From: Nautilus pompilius
Lineage: Eukaryota; Mollusca; Cephalopoda; Nautilida; Nautilidae
Assembly: GCA_018389105.1 (NCBI GenBank)
Contig: JACATO010000091.1
Location: forward strand, 1,156,743 to 1,220,742
Direction of reading: 5' to 3'
DNA length: 64,000 bases
A model generated the notes under the pieces. The model was not told where the DNA came from. It saw only the letters and a program-made list of their open reading frames with translations, and did no database searches. Below, one piece after another: positions 1-14,029 of the stretch. The translations under genes and the position numbers were made by a program. Position 1 is the first letter of the stretch. Each line of letters opens with the position of its first letter.

Positions 1-2007
1 ATGCACTGTTAATAGCCTTAGTTTAGTTTAGTTTTTACTTTTTTTTATCAGATATATAATTTTGTTTATTTGTTTAATATATCTCTTTTAATCTGTTGAA
101 GTATTTGTGGTTATTTTTCCTACTGGTATTTCAAGTTGATATTGAAGGTTGAAGAACTTTGTTAGATGTACTCCAAAAATCTTGAACTACTGAAGCTTGC
201 TTGGACACATCATGGTAAATTTCATGCTATCAGAACTTGAGAATCCTGCCAAATTTGTTCTCAGACCACCTTTTGAAGTGTTTATTCCTATTGGATGGGC
301 TGAAGGGCTTTTTTATGTGTTACATACTCTTTGTAGCCAAGTGGGTGAAGATGCCATTATACTGTTCTTTGGCTATTCAACAAAATTAGGTAATGCCAGC
401 AACAGAATTTTGTGACATAGACTAATGACATGTTCATATTGTGTCAATGTTGAAGGCCTTGTTTAACTGCATTAGTGAGATTTGCCTTGGTGAACTTTAT
501 AATGATAGTGGTCACTGATCTCTGGCCACATTCCAAATAGCCTATAACATGATCTTGAGTAAATGGGGAAATATCAGAAGATCTACCTGTTCTGAAGAGC
601 TGCAACAAGCTGAAGATTTCTAGAAGATGTGAAGGTCGGTGTGTCAGTTTGGTATTAGTATGTCAAGGCACTGTGTATAATAAAAGCTCACTTTGTAAAT
701 AGTGCAGGTTAAAATTAAAATGTCTCTAAAGAATTAATATCTACATTGATTTCTAGCTAAAGGCATTCAATTGTGAAAGTTGTATTGATTTTGGTAAAAC
801 AGTTTCAACCAGGGAAGTTTAGCTAAAATAATTTTTTCATGGTGCCATTCTGTTAAAGGATGCTGCTTAATTAATAAAACTTAATTTTTATGCATTTTTA
901 TTTTCATTTGGTAGCAATAACAGGGAAGCTTGTTTGAGTTGTGACCTTGTTAATATCTAAACGCACATAAATTACAAAACGATGCTTCATATTTAGGCTT
1001 AGTTTCATTTCCATATTCTTGTTCTCGTCATGGGTTGATGTCACAGCAGTTAGGATACTCCCATATGTGCTTAATCATCCTTTACTGCTTTAGCACCCTG
1101 CTGCAGCATCTTTGGGAGATTACAGGCAGGAGCACATCCACCACCATTCTGATGAGATCTCAAAGAGAATTATATCCGGCACGGCCCTGTGCTGAAACAT
1201 CTTGGCAGGAATGATCTCTACTAATGAGGTCCTAATTTTTAGATTCATGAGGAAACCAAATTGCCCAGAGGAAACCCATATGGTTAGCTGGTTTGATGGT
1301 GGGGGTATAAACCATACTAGGGTGATAAGCCAAACCAAGCTGCAAAATTCATACTTGGTTCCTCAACCTGGTGCTGGTTATTCAGTATGATAACCACTGA
1401 AGAAGCATACCATCCAGTATGAGCTCCTGTTTACAACTAGGGATATAATTATTAGGCAGGGCGATACATTAGCTGATTGAGGACTATTATAGAACTAGAA
1501 AAGTAATTAATACCAGTATTATATTAGAAAACTTGGCAGTAAATCATACTACTGTTCTGATTTGAATTTCACATCAGATGAAATCCACAGCTTTGTTTGA
1601 ACATCACTAGGTTACCAGACAGATAGGCTGCTGGATTTTAATAGCTCTTACAGTTAATCAAATTTATGATGGCATAAAAAGAAAAAAAGTTTCCCTGCCA
1701 TCTCAGTTGTTTTTATTGACAGGTAGCAGATGTCAGTTGTTTAATGACAAAATCATTTGTTTTCTATTTCTTTAATTATCTATTCTCATTTCCATTGAAT
1801 CAGTAAATGACACACTAGTATTAGTATTACAGTTATTATTTTTTAAATCTAGAAATTCTAGATAACTTATTTTCTTCTTTGTTTTAAATATTTACTCTTG
1901 TTACTATTTTTTGAATTTATAATGAATGATTTTTATGTTTTAACACCAAAAGTGTTGTTTGTTTTGTTTTTTGTAGATAGATACATTATAAATATTTTTT
2001 TCTGCAG
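1..2007. other. 5' flank or first intron of CENP-C, no gene seen
   Basis: AT-rich sequence with only short open frames. 220-650 has a slightly denser composition and could be an old repeat, but I recognise no domain. A possible donor at 213-214 (catcatg then gtaaat) could end an upstream exon; this is a guess. No CpG-rich promoter or TATA box stands out. Confidence 0.4.
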
Positions 2008-2042
2008 ATGTTTGTGAATCCATTAAACCTAAAGATTGGAAG
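2008..2042 (+). CDS. CENPC: CENP-C exon 1 of the model (probable start)
   Basis: Thirty-five bases between a tctgcag acceptor and a gtaagc donor. Read from its ATG it gives M-F-V-N-P-L-N-L-K-I-G and ends with two bases of a codon that exon 2 completes as Arg. N-P-x-x-x-x-I-G-R-x-T-G resembles the N-terminus of fungal Mif2 and invertebrate CENP-C as I remember them, which argues that the real start is here or only a few codons upstream. An AG directly before the ATG implies an upstream exon, not identified in 1-2000. Confidence 0.6.
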
Positions 2043-5000
2043 GTAAGCTTGACTGGCTTTACTTATATATAACTTTTGTATTTCTTTTTTTGAAAATACC
2101 ATGGCACTCAAAATAGTTTGCATACTTCAACATTTTTGTGGGCCTCAAGCCTATCAGCTATCACATGACATCTGCATGGAGCTGATATTATTTATTCACC
2201 ACCATCTTTCTACCTCTCTATCCTTTCTCTTTCCTTGTGCATCTCTGTTTGTGCCTTTATCTGCCTTTGTTCTTGCACTGCTGCTCTCTCTTTCCCCTCT
2301 CCTCATTTGTCTTCCTCTCACCATCTTTGCCTCTTTCCTAAATTAGTCACTGCTAATTTGTTTCCTTAATGCTATCGAATCCTTAGAGTACATTTTTCAT
2401 GTTACTTGCTCAGTGTCAACATCTGAGCTTCCTCGTCCATTCTGCTGACCCATCACCTACCTTTTAGATTCCAGCCTCCTCTTCTCACCCATATATATAT
2501 ATTTTCCATATCATTCCATTCATTTGTTAACTTAGTGGCTGTCTCCAGTTAATGTTGCTGTACTTGGTCATGTCTTATTGAAGCTAGAGGTAAATTAACA
2601 ATTTGTTATTTTGGTTCAGCTCAGGTGGGAGGTGGGATGGAGTATTTAAGAGCATCGGAAGTGTTTATAAGAGTGTGGGGTGGGTTTATAAAGCCTTAAA
2701 ATATATATAAATAATAAAATAAATATAAGGTCGCTACTTCGTGGATTTTCACCTATCGTGGGGGGTTCTGGTACCTAACCCCCGCAGAATTTTTTTTTCT
2801 TATATCTACTTTTCATTTTACATCGGAATATTAAATATTTGGAAAAGCAATAAAACCTCCATGTTTTGTTTAAGCTTTTCTGACTTGAAAAAGGAAGAAA
2901 GTTTGCAAGGGGGCTGCGCAAAATGCTCCAACCTGATTGAAATGATTAAAAAAACATACTAAGAAGTCACAGAATGACTCAAACAGTACAAATGATTTAA
3001 CACAGTTCAGTAATCCAAATCAAAAGGAAATATGTCTAGAAAGTGAAAGGAAAAATTCAATTTATAGTGAAGAAATTCAAGAACGTGCAGTAAAATCACT
3101 CACCTATAGAAAGTGGTCAGGGAAATATCTCACTAGGCACAGGGTGGATAATGCTGGGCTGGCAGTTGAAGTGAGTCTCCACTCCAAGACTAGGAGGGGT
3201 TTTGCAACCCCTTCCTAGCATGCAAGCAGTCTTTTTTTTTTCCCTACCCTCCATCCCTGCCTGGACGTGATGGTCTTGGTTGTCAGGTTGTGCTGATGTC
3301 TTTGTGGATGTAGCTACATTGTTGCAGAGGTGCCAATGCTAATTCAGTTTCTTGAATCTCTTTACTGTCATAACCTTTGACACACTCTGCCACATTCAGT
3401 CTGTTGTCTGTACTCCCAAAACTGTTAATAAATAGAATGGAATGAAAGCTTATGGTGGTGATGATATATGGTGTGTCGGGCTGCCTGTATCTTATTTGTG
3501 CAGTGCACTGGTTGGTCTCTGCCAGTGGTGGAACCGGTCAGATGAATCATTAAAGACAAGATGGAAATGGCTACTTTGCTCCAGAAAGGATTAAATGCAA
3601 AAAAAAAAAACAAACAAAATTAGATTATTGATTTTGGGCTGTATTTTTGCGTAGACTCTTTGAGACTTGTGCTACAGAATATTTTGAATCTTGAATCCTG
3701 AACACCTTTTTAAAATATTTTATGTCATGCATCAAATCTACATATGAAACAAAAAGTTCCTTTGGAGAACGTAATTTTTTTTTTTATTATAAATTTGAAC
3801 AGACACACAGGTCTTGAAGTGAAAGCAGGGAAGTGCATCCATACTTATAATGATGGTTTTGAATGTTTTGATGATTACTTCTCTGACTCGGGTAGGTAAA
3901 TCTTTGTATACTCATTGCTGATACAGTTGTTTTGCTGGTCAGAAGTTCAGCTAATCACTGTGCATAGACAGTTTTGTGTTGACCTGGCCTTTTTGTTACA
4001 GTTTTCTGCTATGAAGCTTCGGTCTCTTTAGGGTGCTCGAGAAATGTGACATTAGCAAATATATTTTGTTTGCAGACTAAAACTGCATAGTTTGGATATT
4101 TTGTTCATCTGTTTAGTTTTTTTATAAAAAAAGAATTGACCGGTAGTGGTATGGCTAATGTATGGCAGTAGTAAAAAAATACAGAAAACAGATTTTAGTC
4201 AAAGTACATTTTTGGAAGGTTAGGAAACTAGAAAATTTTAAGTTTTTGCAGCTAAACTGTAGAAGTGAAATTGCTGGAACTTGAGATGCTTTGCCCTGCC
4301 ATTTTCTGTCAGCTGTACTCTATTCTGACATAAAAAGTGAGATCGTTGCATCATTTACCTGGGATAACCAAGCCTGTCCATTGTTCATGCAAAGGATGAA
4401 TCAGTGTATTTCAGAAGCCATTTAGCAGTGCTAGACCAGGGAAATTGCTGGTCATATTCATTATTAAAGAGAGGGAAATATTTTTCAATCGATTGTAAAA
4501 TACTTTATTTTTTTTTTTTTACTAATATACAAGTAAACGCCATTTATCCAAATGTTAAAAATTGTTTCAATTTCGATATTAGATGTGGAATTAACCATTT
4601 ACCATCTGCAGTGTATTTGCACACCACTACCCTTCAAATCTATATTGTTCAGCACAGGTTGAGCCATAGAGGCTGTGATGCATAGTACCTTTCTGGACAG
4701 ATCTGTATCACTTTGACCCCATGTTTTGTATTACTAGTGTGTTGATTAAACATACAGCATAATACTACTGCTTCTAGGCTGGAGTGGAATAAGGAAGGTA
4801 AAAAAATGACAAGGTAGCTGGGTTCTTGCAGCCTGGTGAATATGCTATTGAGAACTCTGCAGAAACTGACAATGCCCTCTGAGATGTTCCTCTGCTACCA
4901 AACAAATCATATGAGGAACTTTAAGTAGTTGTGGCAATTTGTTGATAGCTGGAGATGTAAGAGATGATGAGTGGCTCTAGGCTGCCGTTGACACCAGGTG

Positions 5001-8000
5001 ACCTTATTTAGACTTTGCTCAGATGAAGGATGCAAAAAGGCACTTGCTGAGTCTGTCTGTCTATTTCCTAAGGAACAATGAATGCCATATGAAAAGGAAG
5101 ATTACACTAGGTAACAAAAATTTAGTTTAGTTGATTTTTTTACATTTTCCATGGTTTTTTTATATGTTAAATACAGTTATAGTATTGGTTTTTGGTAAAT
5201 GTCAAGTATATTAGAAATAATTATATTATTATAGTTAATGGAATGAGTGCATAATATGGAACACCCTAAAAACTCCTAGATTTTTTTATAGCATTCCATC
5301 ACTTTCCAGAACATTCTAGAACTCGGTAGAACATTCTAGTGCTTTCTAGAACTTTCATCCATAAACCAAGGTATATAAACTCTAGTGCACACTCAACCCA
5401 GTATGAAATAAAAGCATTTATCAGGTGATTTTTTAATTCTGTTATTAGATAAGAATGGCTGCAAATTGAAAATGCAAGCTCTCTGCAGATTCATTTTGTT
5501 ATGCTTGTGGTGGTTTCTATATTAGCTCCAAAGAAAATATGACATATGATCACCCCAAACAATAAATTTTCACTGGCCTCTATGAATCATACTTTGGAAT
5601 GAAGATTGGTGATCAAGATAAAGCCTGGGCACCTCATGTGGCTTGCGGAACATGCAGATCAGCAGCAGGAAGATGGCTAAGAGGAGATTGTAAAGCAATG
5701 CCATTTGCAATCCCTTGTATTTGGCAAGAGCCTAAGAATCACTTTGACAGCTGTTACTTTTGTCTAGTGGATATGTCAAGATTCAGGAATACCAAAAATT
5801 AACATGATGTGTATCCAAATATTCCATCACCCATTGCACCACCATCAACCATTGCATCAGTTCCACACACTGATGACCTTCCAGTACCATAGACACAATC
5901 CAAATCCAAAGGTCATCAGAAAGTGAAAATTCACCTGTAGATGAAAACTATGATTCTGACTTAAATACAAAGAAGCTTCATTTTCCGAATCAGCAAGAAC
6001 TGGATGACTTAGTATGAGATTTAGGTTTAACAAAATCTAATGTTGAACTTCTTATATCAAGGCTAAAAAAATGGGATCTCTTGGATAGCAGTTGTGAATC
6101 TACATCTTCCAGAAAGAGGCATGAAAAATTCTTAAGATACTTCTCTGTGAATGGCAAATTGTGTTTCTGCAGTGACATTAATAACTTGTTTTATGAAATG
6201 GGTATTGAGCACAATCCCACTGAATGGTGCCTCTTCATTGACAGTTTGGTGAGAAGTCTCAAAGTAGTCCTTCACAATGTAAACAACTATCCATTAATAC
6301 CCATTGGCCATTCTGTACATATGAAGGAGGATTATGAAAATGTTAAGTTTCTGCTCGGGACAATTGACTACAAAAAATATAACCGGAATGTTTGTAGAGA
6401 TTTTAAGATGATTGGTTTTTTGAAAGAACTGCAAGGAAGATTCACAAAATACTCATACTTTCCCTGTCTTCGGGATAGTCGTGCCACATCACAGCATTAC
6501 AGAAGAAAAGTGTGGCCAGCCAAAGATCAGTTTATAGCTTGGACGCACAATATTAAATACAAGCCCTTGGTGAGGTCAGAAAAAATCCTCATGCCTCCAC
6601 TGTACATAAAACTGGAGCTTGTGAAGCCGTTCATTAAAGCTCTTAACACAGAAAGTGAAGCGTTTCAACACATTTGTGAATTGTTTCCAAATCTTTCAGA
6701 AGCAAAAGTAAAAGGCGGGATTTTTGTTGGGCCGCAAGTTGGTCAAATGCTCAAATCAGAATAATTAGAAGAAAAGTTGTCAGAACAAGAAAAAAGAGCA
6801 TGGAAGGCATTTTGTTTAGTTGTCGAAAATTTCCTGAGAAACAGAAATGAAAACTATGTTGAGTATGAAAAGCTTTGATGCAGGATGTCTCTCAAGCCTC
6901 ACGTCCTTCATTCTCATTTAGATTTCTTCAAAGACAACATGGGAGATTAGATTTCAGTGAAAAGCATGGTGAGAGATTTCACCAAGATATCCTAACAATG
7001 GAAAAGAGATATCAGGGAAGATGGGATGTCAGAACAATGGGTGACTATATTTGGGATCTAATTTGTGATGATACTTCAATGCATAGAAGGAAAGCCTGAA
7101 AAGTTGTGCATTTTTTGATTTCTGCAACTGCAATTTAGATTTTTACTGTACTTAGGAATTAAATAAATGTAATGAATAAACCTTTTTTCGTGAATTAAAA
7201 TGATCTTTTCTTTTTGGTTTGGGAAAAGTTAGTTGTATCCGTATTATCAATAATGATGTGTTAAAATGTTTAAAGTAACATTCTGAGTGAAAAACTGGCA
7301 CTTCAGCTCACCAAATTTGACTGTAACCAATTGAAAAACCAGGATAACTGAAAACTTTTTGAAAATTTGTTACACTGCAACCAATGCCAAAAAACACAAG
7401 TCGCCTACCATTTTTTTTAAAAGCAAATATAGTTTAACTATACTGATTCATCTTTGTGTGTTTTGTTTTTAAAAATGTTAAGTCATGTTTACCTCCGCTC
7501 TGTCTACATGTTTCTCATCTTTGAATTGCATGTTGCTATCATGTACACACTGACATCATTGAACGCCAATCATTATCACGTACAAACATGTAGCCAGCCA
7601 CTCTTTGCATTCGGGTGGTGGTAGGATTTTGCCAGGCAATGTTTCCTCCCTGTTTTCAGAACTGATTATATCACCATCAGCCTATTACCAACATTTCTCC
7701 ATTAACCACGTGGTCGTATTAAGTGGCTTCCACTAAAAATAAATAAGAGTTGCATCTTTTGTGCTCGTTTTTCAAATTAGTTGCGTTTCTTGAGGCAGAT
7801 TTTAAAAAATGAAAAACGTGAATTGTACCTTATGGTAAACAAAACATGAGTTTAATTGCTTGTGGTAAAGTGAAAAGAATTAAGAATTGTATCCTTTGTA
7901 AAATGAAGCTAATGGAGTCCTGTCAATTTTGGTAAACTGGAAACATGAGTTGCATCTCTCGTGGTTAAGTAAAACAAAATGAAGAGTTGTGATTTTTGTG

Positions 8001-11000
8001 GTAAAAAAAAATTTTTTTTTTGTTCCAGAAAGTGGAGACTGCTCAACTGTAGAACATGCAGTGGTTGGCTCTGAGAAGAGTAATGACAAAGCATCTACTA
8101 AAAAGAAGCTGAGAAGCAGCAGCAACACTTCATCAAAGAGAGACAGGACTTCAGCGAAGGTTACTGCTGCTGCTCCAAATGGCTCAACAAAATCCCGGTC
8201 AAGTGGCACAGCAAAGAAGAAAACTGATAAGGACTGTTTTCCAGGGCTGGTAGAGTACCTCTGTTTTTCAATCTCTCTCTCTCTTCTTGTGACAGTAAGT
8301 CTTACTGGATTATCTAGCGCTTGGTCATTAAAGGATTAAACAAATTTTTCTTTTGTTTTCCTGCCTGCCTTCGAATTTCTCTCTGGCCCTAGTTTGGTTT
8401 TGATGTTGATGACAAATGAATTCTCTCTCTCATTTGTCTCTTTGCTACTGTTTTATACCTGCGTTTGGCCCTTTGGTGTTTCAGGATGACAGTGACAATG
8501 CTCCAGCAGCAACAACAATGACCGTTCATCTTCCTTCCCTTCCACTTGATGGAGCATTCAACGCTGATTATTCAGCAGTAGTCAGTGAGCCAATAGCACA
8601 TCCCACCTCAAAAATCTCAGCAGGGATTGCCCTAAATGAAGCAGGGGACTTGGCAGGGTCAATCTCAAAGCCAAACTTTGAAGGTGAGAGGATGTCAGCT
8701 GGAAGAAAACTTGGAGAGAGCGAGTCTCCATCAAAGACATTTGAAGCAAAAAAAAGGTGGGTGATGGTTTCAGCAGACTGCATCATTGCTTGTGCGAACT
8801 GGCTCCAGTAACAGGTGTGCATATTAGAAGTGGATTCTTGCTGCAAGTGTAATTGTTAATAGGATCATTCCATGTCAAGTGTACACACCTTCCTGACATT
8901 AATACCATATTTTCTCCCCATATGTTGGACATTTATTCATTTGGGTGAAGTAACTCACCATGCCAACTTTCAGACAATTGGGACCCACTGGGACCAATTT
9001 TAGGGGGCCCCCAAATTTGGACTTCCCCGTCTGGCCCACAATCTTTCAGAGGCTATATCTCAGGCTGTACTTGTCCGATTTGGATGATCTTGATATCAAA
9101 ATGGTCGTAAAAGCAAGATCTTTCCAATCGCGTAAATGAAATCACTTCAAAATTGAAATTCAAAAAGTGGTAAATGATGGCACCCTTTGACCTTTAGCCC
9201 CTGCCACCCAGCAAAACTCTTGGTCCCTATTTTTTGTTTGGAGAATACCCCTTCATATACATTAACACCTCAGCAAAAACAAAAATGAGATCTCCAAGGG
9301 TATGCTATAGACGCAGAATGGCATTTTTTTGCTACCAGTCATGGAAAGGGCCCTTCGGATGGGGTGGGAGGCACAGTCAAGTGAGATGCAACATGTGAGA
9401 GTTTGTGTAGACCATACGACAGGCAAATTATTTCTCCAAAAGATCTTTTTGCCTTTGCCGAAAATGGGCTGAATGAAATGAAGTTTGGTTATGGGAGCCA
9501 AGAGGCATACGTGGAGGAAGAATGAAACCTGTAAGGCAGTTTAAAAACAGCCAGAGCCATAGCTGGGACTCAAAATCTCCATACTTTCATCCCTATTTCA
9601 GAAACTACTCTTCAAGTACGCAAATTCAGCCTTAGCGAGAAACAGCACCACATCGAGTCAGTAATTTCAAAATCTACACCAACTTTTAACGCGAAACTCT
9701 CAGGTTATGTCACAGTGCACTATGACAGACAATGGTAGCCTGCCTGTATCTTGGAAGCCTTTCAGGACATTTATGAAGTTAAAGTGAACTTTTCTTCATC
9801 CAAATGGGCCCTCAAATAGTTTCTTTTTTCCTGAAATTGAAGATCAGTGTATATTAGACATTTCCGATATTCTTCTTTCTGTAGAACCAAAAACTGCTAC
9901 AGGCAAAACCTACACAATCAGTAAAAAAGAAATCCAATTGTCAAAGCTTGGCAAAAAATCCTGACTGACTCTGCTAGGCAAGACTTGTACTAATATCGCT
10001 TGTGTGTGGAAACTTGATTTCTTTCTATGTTGATATCTAGTACTAGAATACAATGATATAGTGTAACTTGCCTTCTGTCGTGTATGGTGATGACATACTT
10101 CTCTAGCACCCGAGCCCCCCCCCCCCCAACATAAAACTTTGTCACACCTGAACCCTTGGATATCCCATTTTTGTTTTGCTGAGGTGTTGGAGAATATGAA
10201 GGGGTATTCTCCACACAAAAAATCGGGACCAACGGTTTTCCTGGGTGGCGAGGGCAAAAGGTCAAAGGACGCCATCATTTACCACTTTTGGAATTTCAAT
10301 TTTGAAGTGATTTTATTTACGCGATTGGAAAGATCTTGCTTTTACGATCATTCTGATACCAAGATCATCCAAATCGGACCAGTACAGCCTGAGATATAGC
10401 CTCTGAAATATTGTGGTTTAGCCAGGGAAGTCCAAATTTGAGGGGGGGCCCCTAAAATTGGCCCCAATGGGCCCCAAGGTCTGAAAATTGGTACATAATG
10501 TTTCACTATAGAAACAAACATTTGCACAAAAAATGATTGAGATAAATGGTGTGTAAAAAATTTGCTGAAAAGTGTGTACATTTGACTTGGAATACCCCAA
10601 TAGGAAATTCCTTACACTAATTCTGCCAAATGCTGCTTTGGAAGTGGCGTGCACGAGAATTTTCTTAAACAGTTCTGGCCACTTTAAATCTATAAATACA
10701 ATCACTTGCTGAAAGTCAGCACGACAGCATACCAATAACGGTTCTTCACAGGAATAGATCCTGATGCCGAATGCCTGAAACAATCTTCTACCCTCCTTAT
10801 TTTCTCCTAGCAAGTCCGGTATCACCTCATGTGGTAAGCTATTGGTTTGACAAAGTACAAGTTTATTAGCAAATCTCAGGATGTATAGAGATACTGATGC
10901 AAACTTGAGGAATTGCTCAGCTTCTAGAAAAGTCTAAGCTTTGTTTAAAGAAAAAAAACAAACTGAGTGCAAGAATGAATGTTGGTTAATTTGCAATGAA

Positions 11001-13977
11001 GTGTCTTTAAAATCAAAGCCATGTCTATTTTCTAGGTTGTCATATGCAGGCAAAAATACTATTAACAAGCCAGTGCCCGCTAAGTGAGTATTATCATTTT
11101 TGAAGATATACATGCTGTTTGATTTTTTTCTTCTTTTTTTTCTTTCAAACTTGAAGAAAATCTTATCAGTTTAGAAATATTTATTTCTACTTGACAAGGT
11201 GGCCATAACTGTGGGCTTACCAATAAAATAATTCATCAAGAATAAAGGAGGATATTTTTATGTCTCTTGTGACTGAAATATCTAATATCTAATCATTCTA
11301 TTACTGCATACAGTCACATGCTTATTAGCTTATAAATCGTAGGAAATATGTATTAAAAGCTCTACGGTAAGTTAAATACGGTAATGAATAAGGCAAGTTA
11401 TTTGTTTCACTCATAGATCACAAATATCTTGCCTGCTACATTTCTGTAACTAAATGCATGTAGATAAATTAGTTAAAAAGAAAAAAAAGAAGCCAGATAC
11501 ACAGATGCGTGGTGTTTTTGAGGAAGAAATCAAGATAGATTTTCTAAAAAAATTCTTTTCATCTTTGATTGTTCTTCAAGTGTAATTCAAACGGTCTTTT
11601 TTATAGAACTTTGTTCTCTTAGAGAAGGATTATCTATTAGTTGGGTTTGGAGCCGAATCCTTGCAAAGATGGGTAGAATGGATGCTGTGGACCAGCTGAC
11701 TGATTTAAAAGACTTCATGACACCGATATGGAAATTGCTTTCTTTGTTCTTTTTTAATGGTTTGTGATTCTATTTTAGAGTTTCAAAGCAAACATCCAAT
11801 GAAGAGGTTCATGAACAAGCAAACCATTCAAAACGTTCATTGAACAAAACAGCTCTGACATCTTTAGGTACAAGCAGCAGGTGTCCGTCTAAACGTGTAA
11901 GCCTCCAATCTAACAGTGCTGGTAAACTCATAGCAAATGCAAACACATCCAAGTCAACATCAGCAGATGGTAATCCTTCCATCTCTTCTCTGGTCACTAC
12001 AACCACATCCAAATGTAGCGATCCCAAATCGCAGAGAATCACTGCATATGGCATCATTAGTCCCTTTGCAATCGAAGATGAAGATAATGCATTTATTTCT
12101 CTTCAGCCTCTCTCTAAACTCTCTGCCTTCAAGAGCCAGCCTTTTGTCATTTTGGATGAAGAGGAAACACACAATAAAACTGTAGGGAGAAGTAAGATGA
12201 CCAGGTCAGCTCAGAAGAAGTCTTTGATCTGGCAGCCAGTCATTGCTACAGAAAGACCAGAGAGTGGGCAGGTTTCAAGTGCTGCTGCTTCTGATGGTCA
12301 TGCATTTGATGTAGCTAGTGATGTGAACGTGGAGCCAACTTCTCATTCCAAGGATTTGGAGAAAGTGGCAACAAAAAAAAGAAGAGCTGGAGAAAAGGTT
12401 GAACATTCTTTTCTGAACATACTCAGTCGGACTTTTAGTAAAAGCATAACTGATTCCAAGGGAGATGGCTCTTTAAATGTACAGGTTAAGCAGGTAACAT
12501 CAGATGGCTCACAGCATAAGGACATTGTCAGAGGGGGTCGAGAGTCATCTGATAGACAGGTCTGCAAGATAAAGAATTTAAAAAATAAGAAAACTACACG
12601 AAGTAAGAGGGCCATGGTGGGGAAAGGCAAACATAGTTCATTAAGCCAGGAAAATGAAAGTAAGAAACAGGTAGGTAGGGTTGAAGTGACAGAGATAGAT
12701 GATGTGGCTGAACAAAGATCAAGAGCTGAAGTTGATAGAGATCGGCAGAGTCAGGTTGAAGGTGATGCTTCAAAAAATGTGGAGCCGTCACGAGTTGGGA
12801 GTTCGCATCAGAAAGTGTTAGGGAAACCATCACCAAAGGTTAAAAGGAAGTCATCACAAACAGCTAGAGTGCCCAAGAAAGGCATAGACTCTAAAGACAG
12901 TGATGATGCCAGTTCAGCAGTGTCAAGGTCACAGCCGAGTCAGGTGACTTCTGTTCCTGTTAATTCTACAAGAAAGAAGAGCACTACCACAAGAAGTCAA
13001 AGAGCGGTGAAACAGAAATCTTCCTCGAGTTCCAGAAAACATGCTGTTGTGGACAAACACCTGAGTGAAAAGTCATTGGAGCAACCTTTGCTTGAGAAGC
13101 ATGGCTCATGCTCACCCATGACCAGGAGCAGTAGGAGCATGCAGAAAGGTGATGGATTGTTAGGCAGTCATGAATGTGGATCAGTGGAAATAGCATCTTG
13201 GACAGGAAACACCTCAGAGATCTCATGGAAGAGAACCATTCAGAAAGCATCCGGCACTGCCAGGGCACGTGTCGAGTCTAGAGCACTTCCGAAGAATCGG
13301 GGTGGTGCACGAGAAAGAGAGGTTTGTTCATCTGATGGGACTGAATCAAAAAAGGTGAAGAAGAACTCAAGGAAGAAAGTGAGCAAGACAGGGGAAGGAG
13401 AGAGCTTGCAGAAAACAAATGATGCTATTCAGAAGGATATGGAGGTCTCTGTTTCTGGTGAGGATAATCATTTACATGTAACTAAGTATATGCTTCTTTT
13501 TTTCCCACCACATATTTTGAGTGCTTAATGGAAATAGCAGTAAATATACAAATTCCTTGTTTTCATATGCTAATTTACGTAAGTTATTTGAAGTGTACAA
13601 ATTTCACTGACAGCATTGAATAAGGTGCAGGTGGTTTGTTTCCGGCATTGGTAAACATTACTAGTGTATAAGTGGGCTTCTCTCTTCATAAAACGGGGGT
13701 TGTTATTCTGATTGTCAGATGTGTGATTTAAAAAAATGAAAAGTAATCTCTTGTTGTCGCTTTTGGTCAGAATTCCAGTAACTTCTCTGCAGTCAGCAGC
13801 TTTATGAGTAAATTTTGCACCAGACCATAAACTCTTAAGCTTCTGGGGATCAGCCAAGAGGTCTGGCAAGAACTGGTGCATTGCTGGTGCTGTGAGATGA
13901 GATCACATTGGGCAGATTCTGTTTTATCTTACACAGACTGAACAAATTAACTCCCTGATTAGCAGCCTTTTTGTGGT

Positions 13978-14029
<52 letters not shown>

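Larger units (their letters stand above)
5107..7378 (+). mobile_element. Unclassified DNA transposon with decayed gene (here called U1), intron 2
   Basis: Ends form a short imperfect inverted repeat (cactaggtaacaaaaattt at the left, gaaaatttgttacactgc at the right). Inside are a heat-shock-like promoter, a TATA box, a broken gene (about 5455-7099) and AATAAA signals (7158, 7174). The encoded protein belongs to a family I remember as widespread and uncharacterised in arthropod and other invertebrate genomes; I cannot give its superfamily. A second relic is at 56.57-57.18 kb. Target duplications were not resolved. Confidence 0.6.

Noticed and set aside
197..415. 72-codon open frame at the left edge
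   Set aside because: No recognised domain, no supporting splice sites, and stops follow in all frames; it could be an old repeat but I cannot show it.
2101..2346. 81-codon hydrophobic frame rich in Leu and Ser
   Set aside because: It comes from a ctctcttt-rich pyrimidine tract in intron 1 and is a composition artefact.
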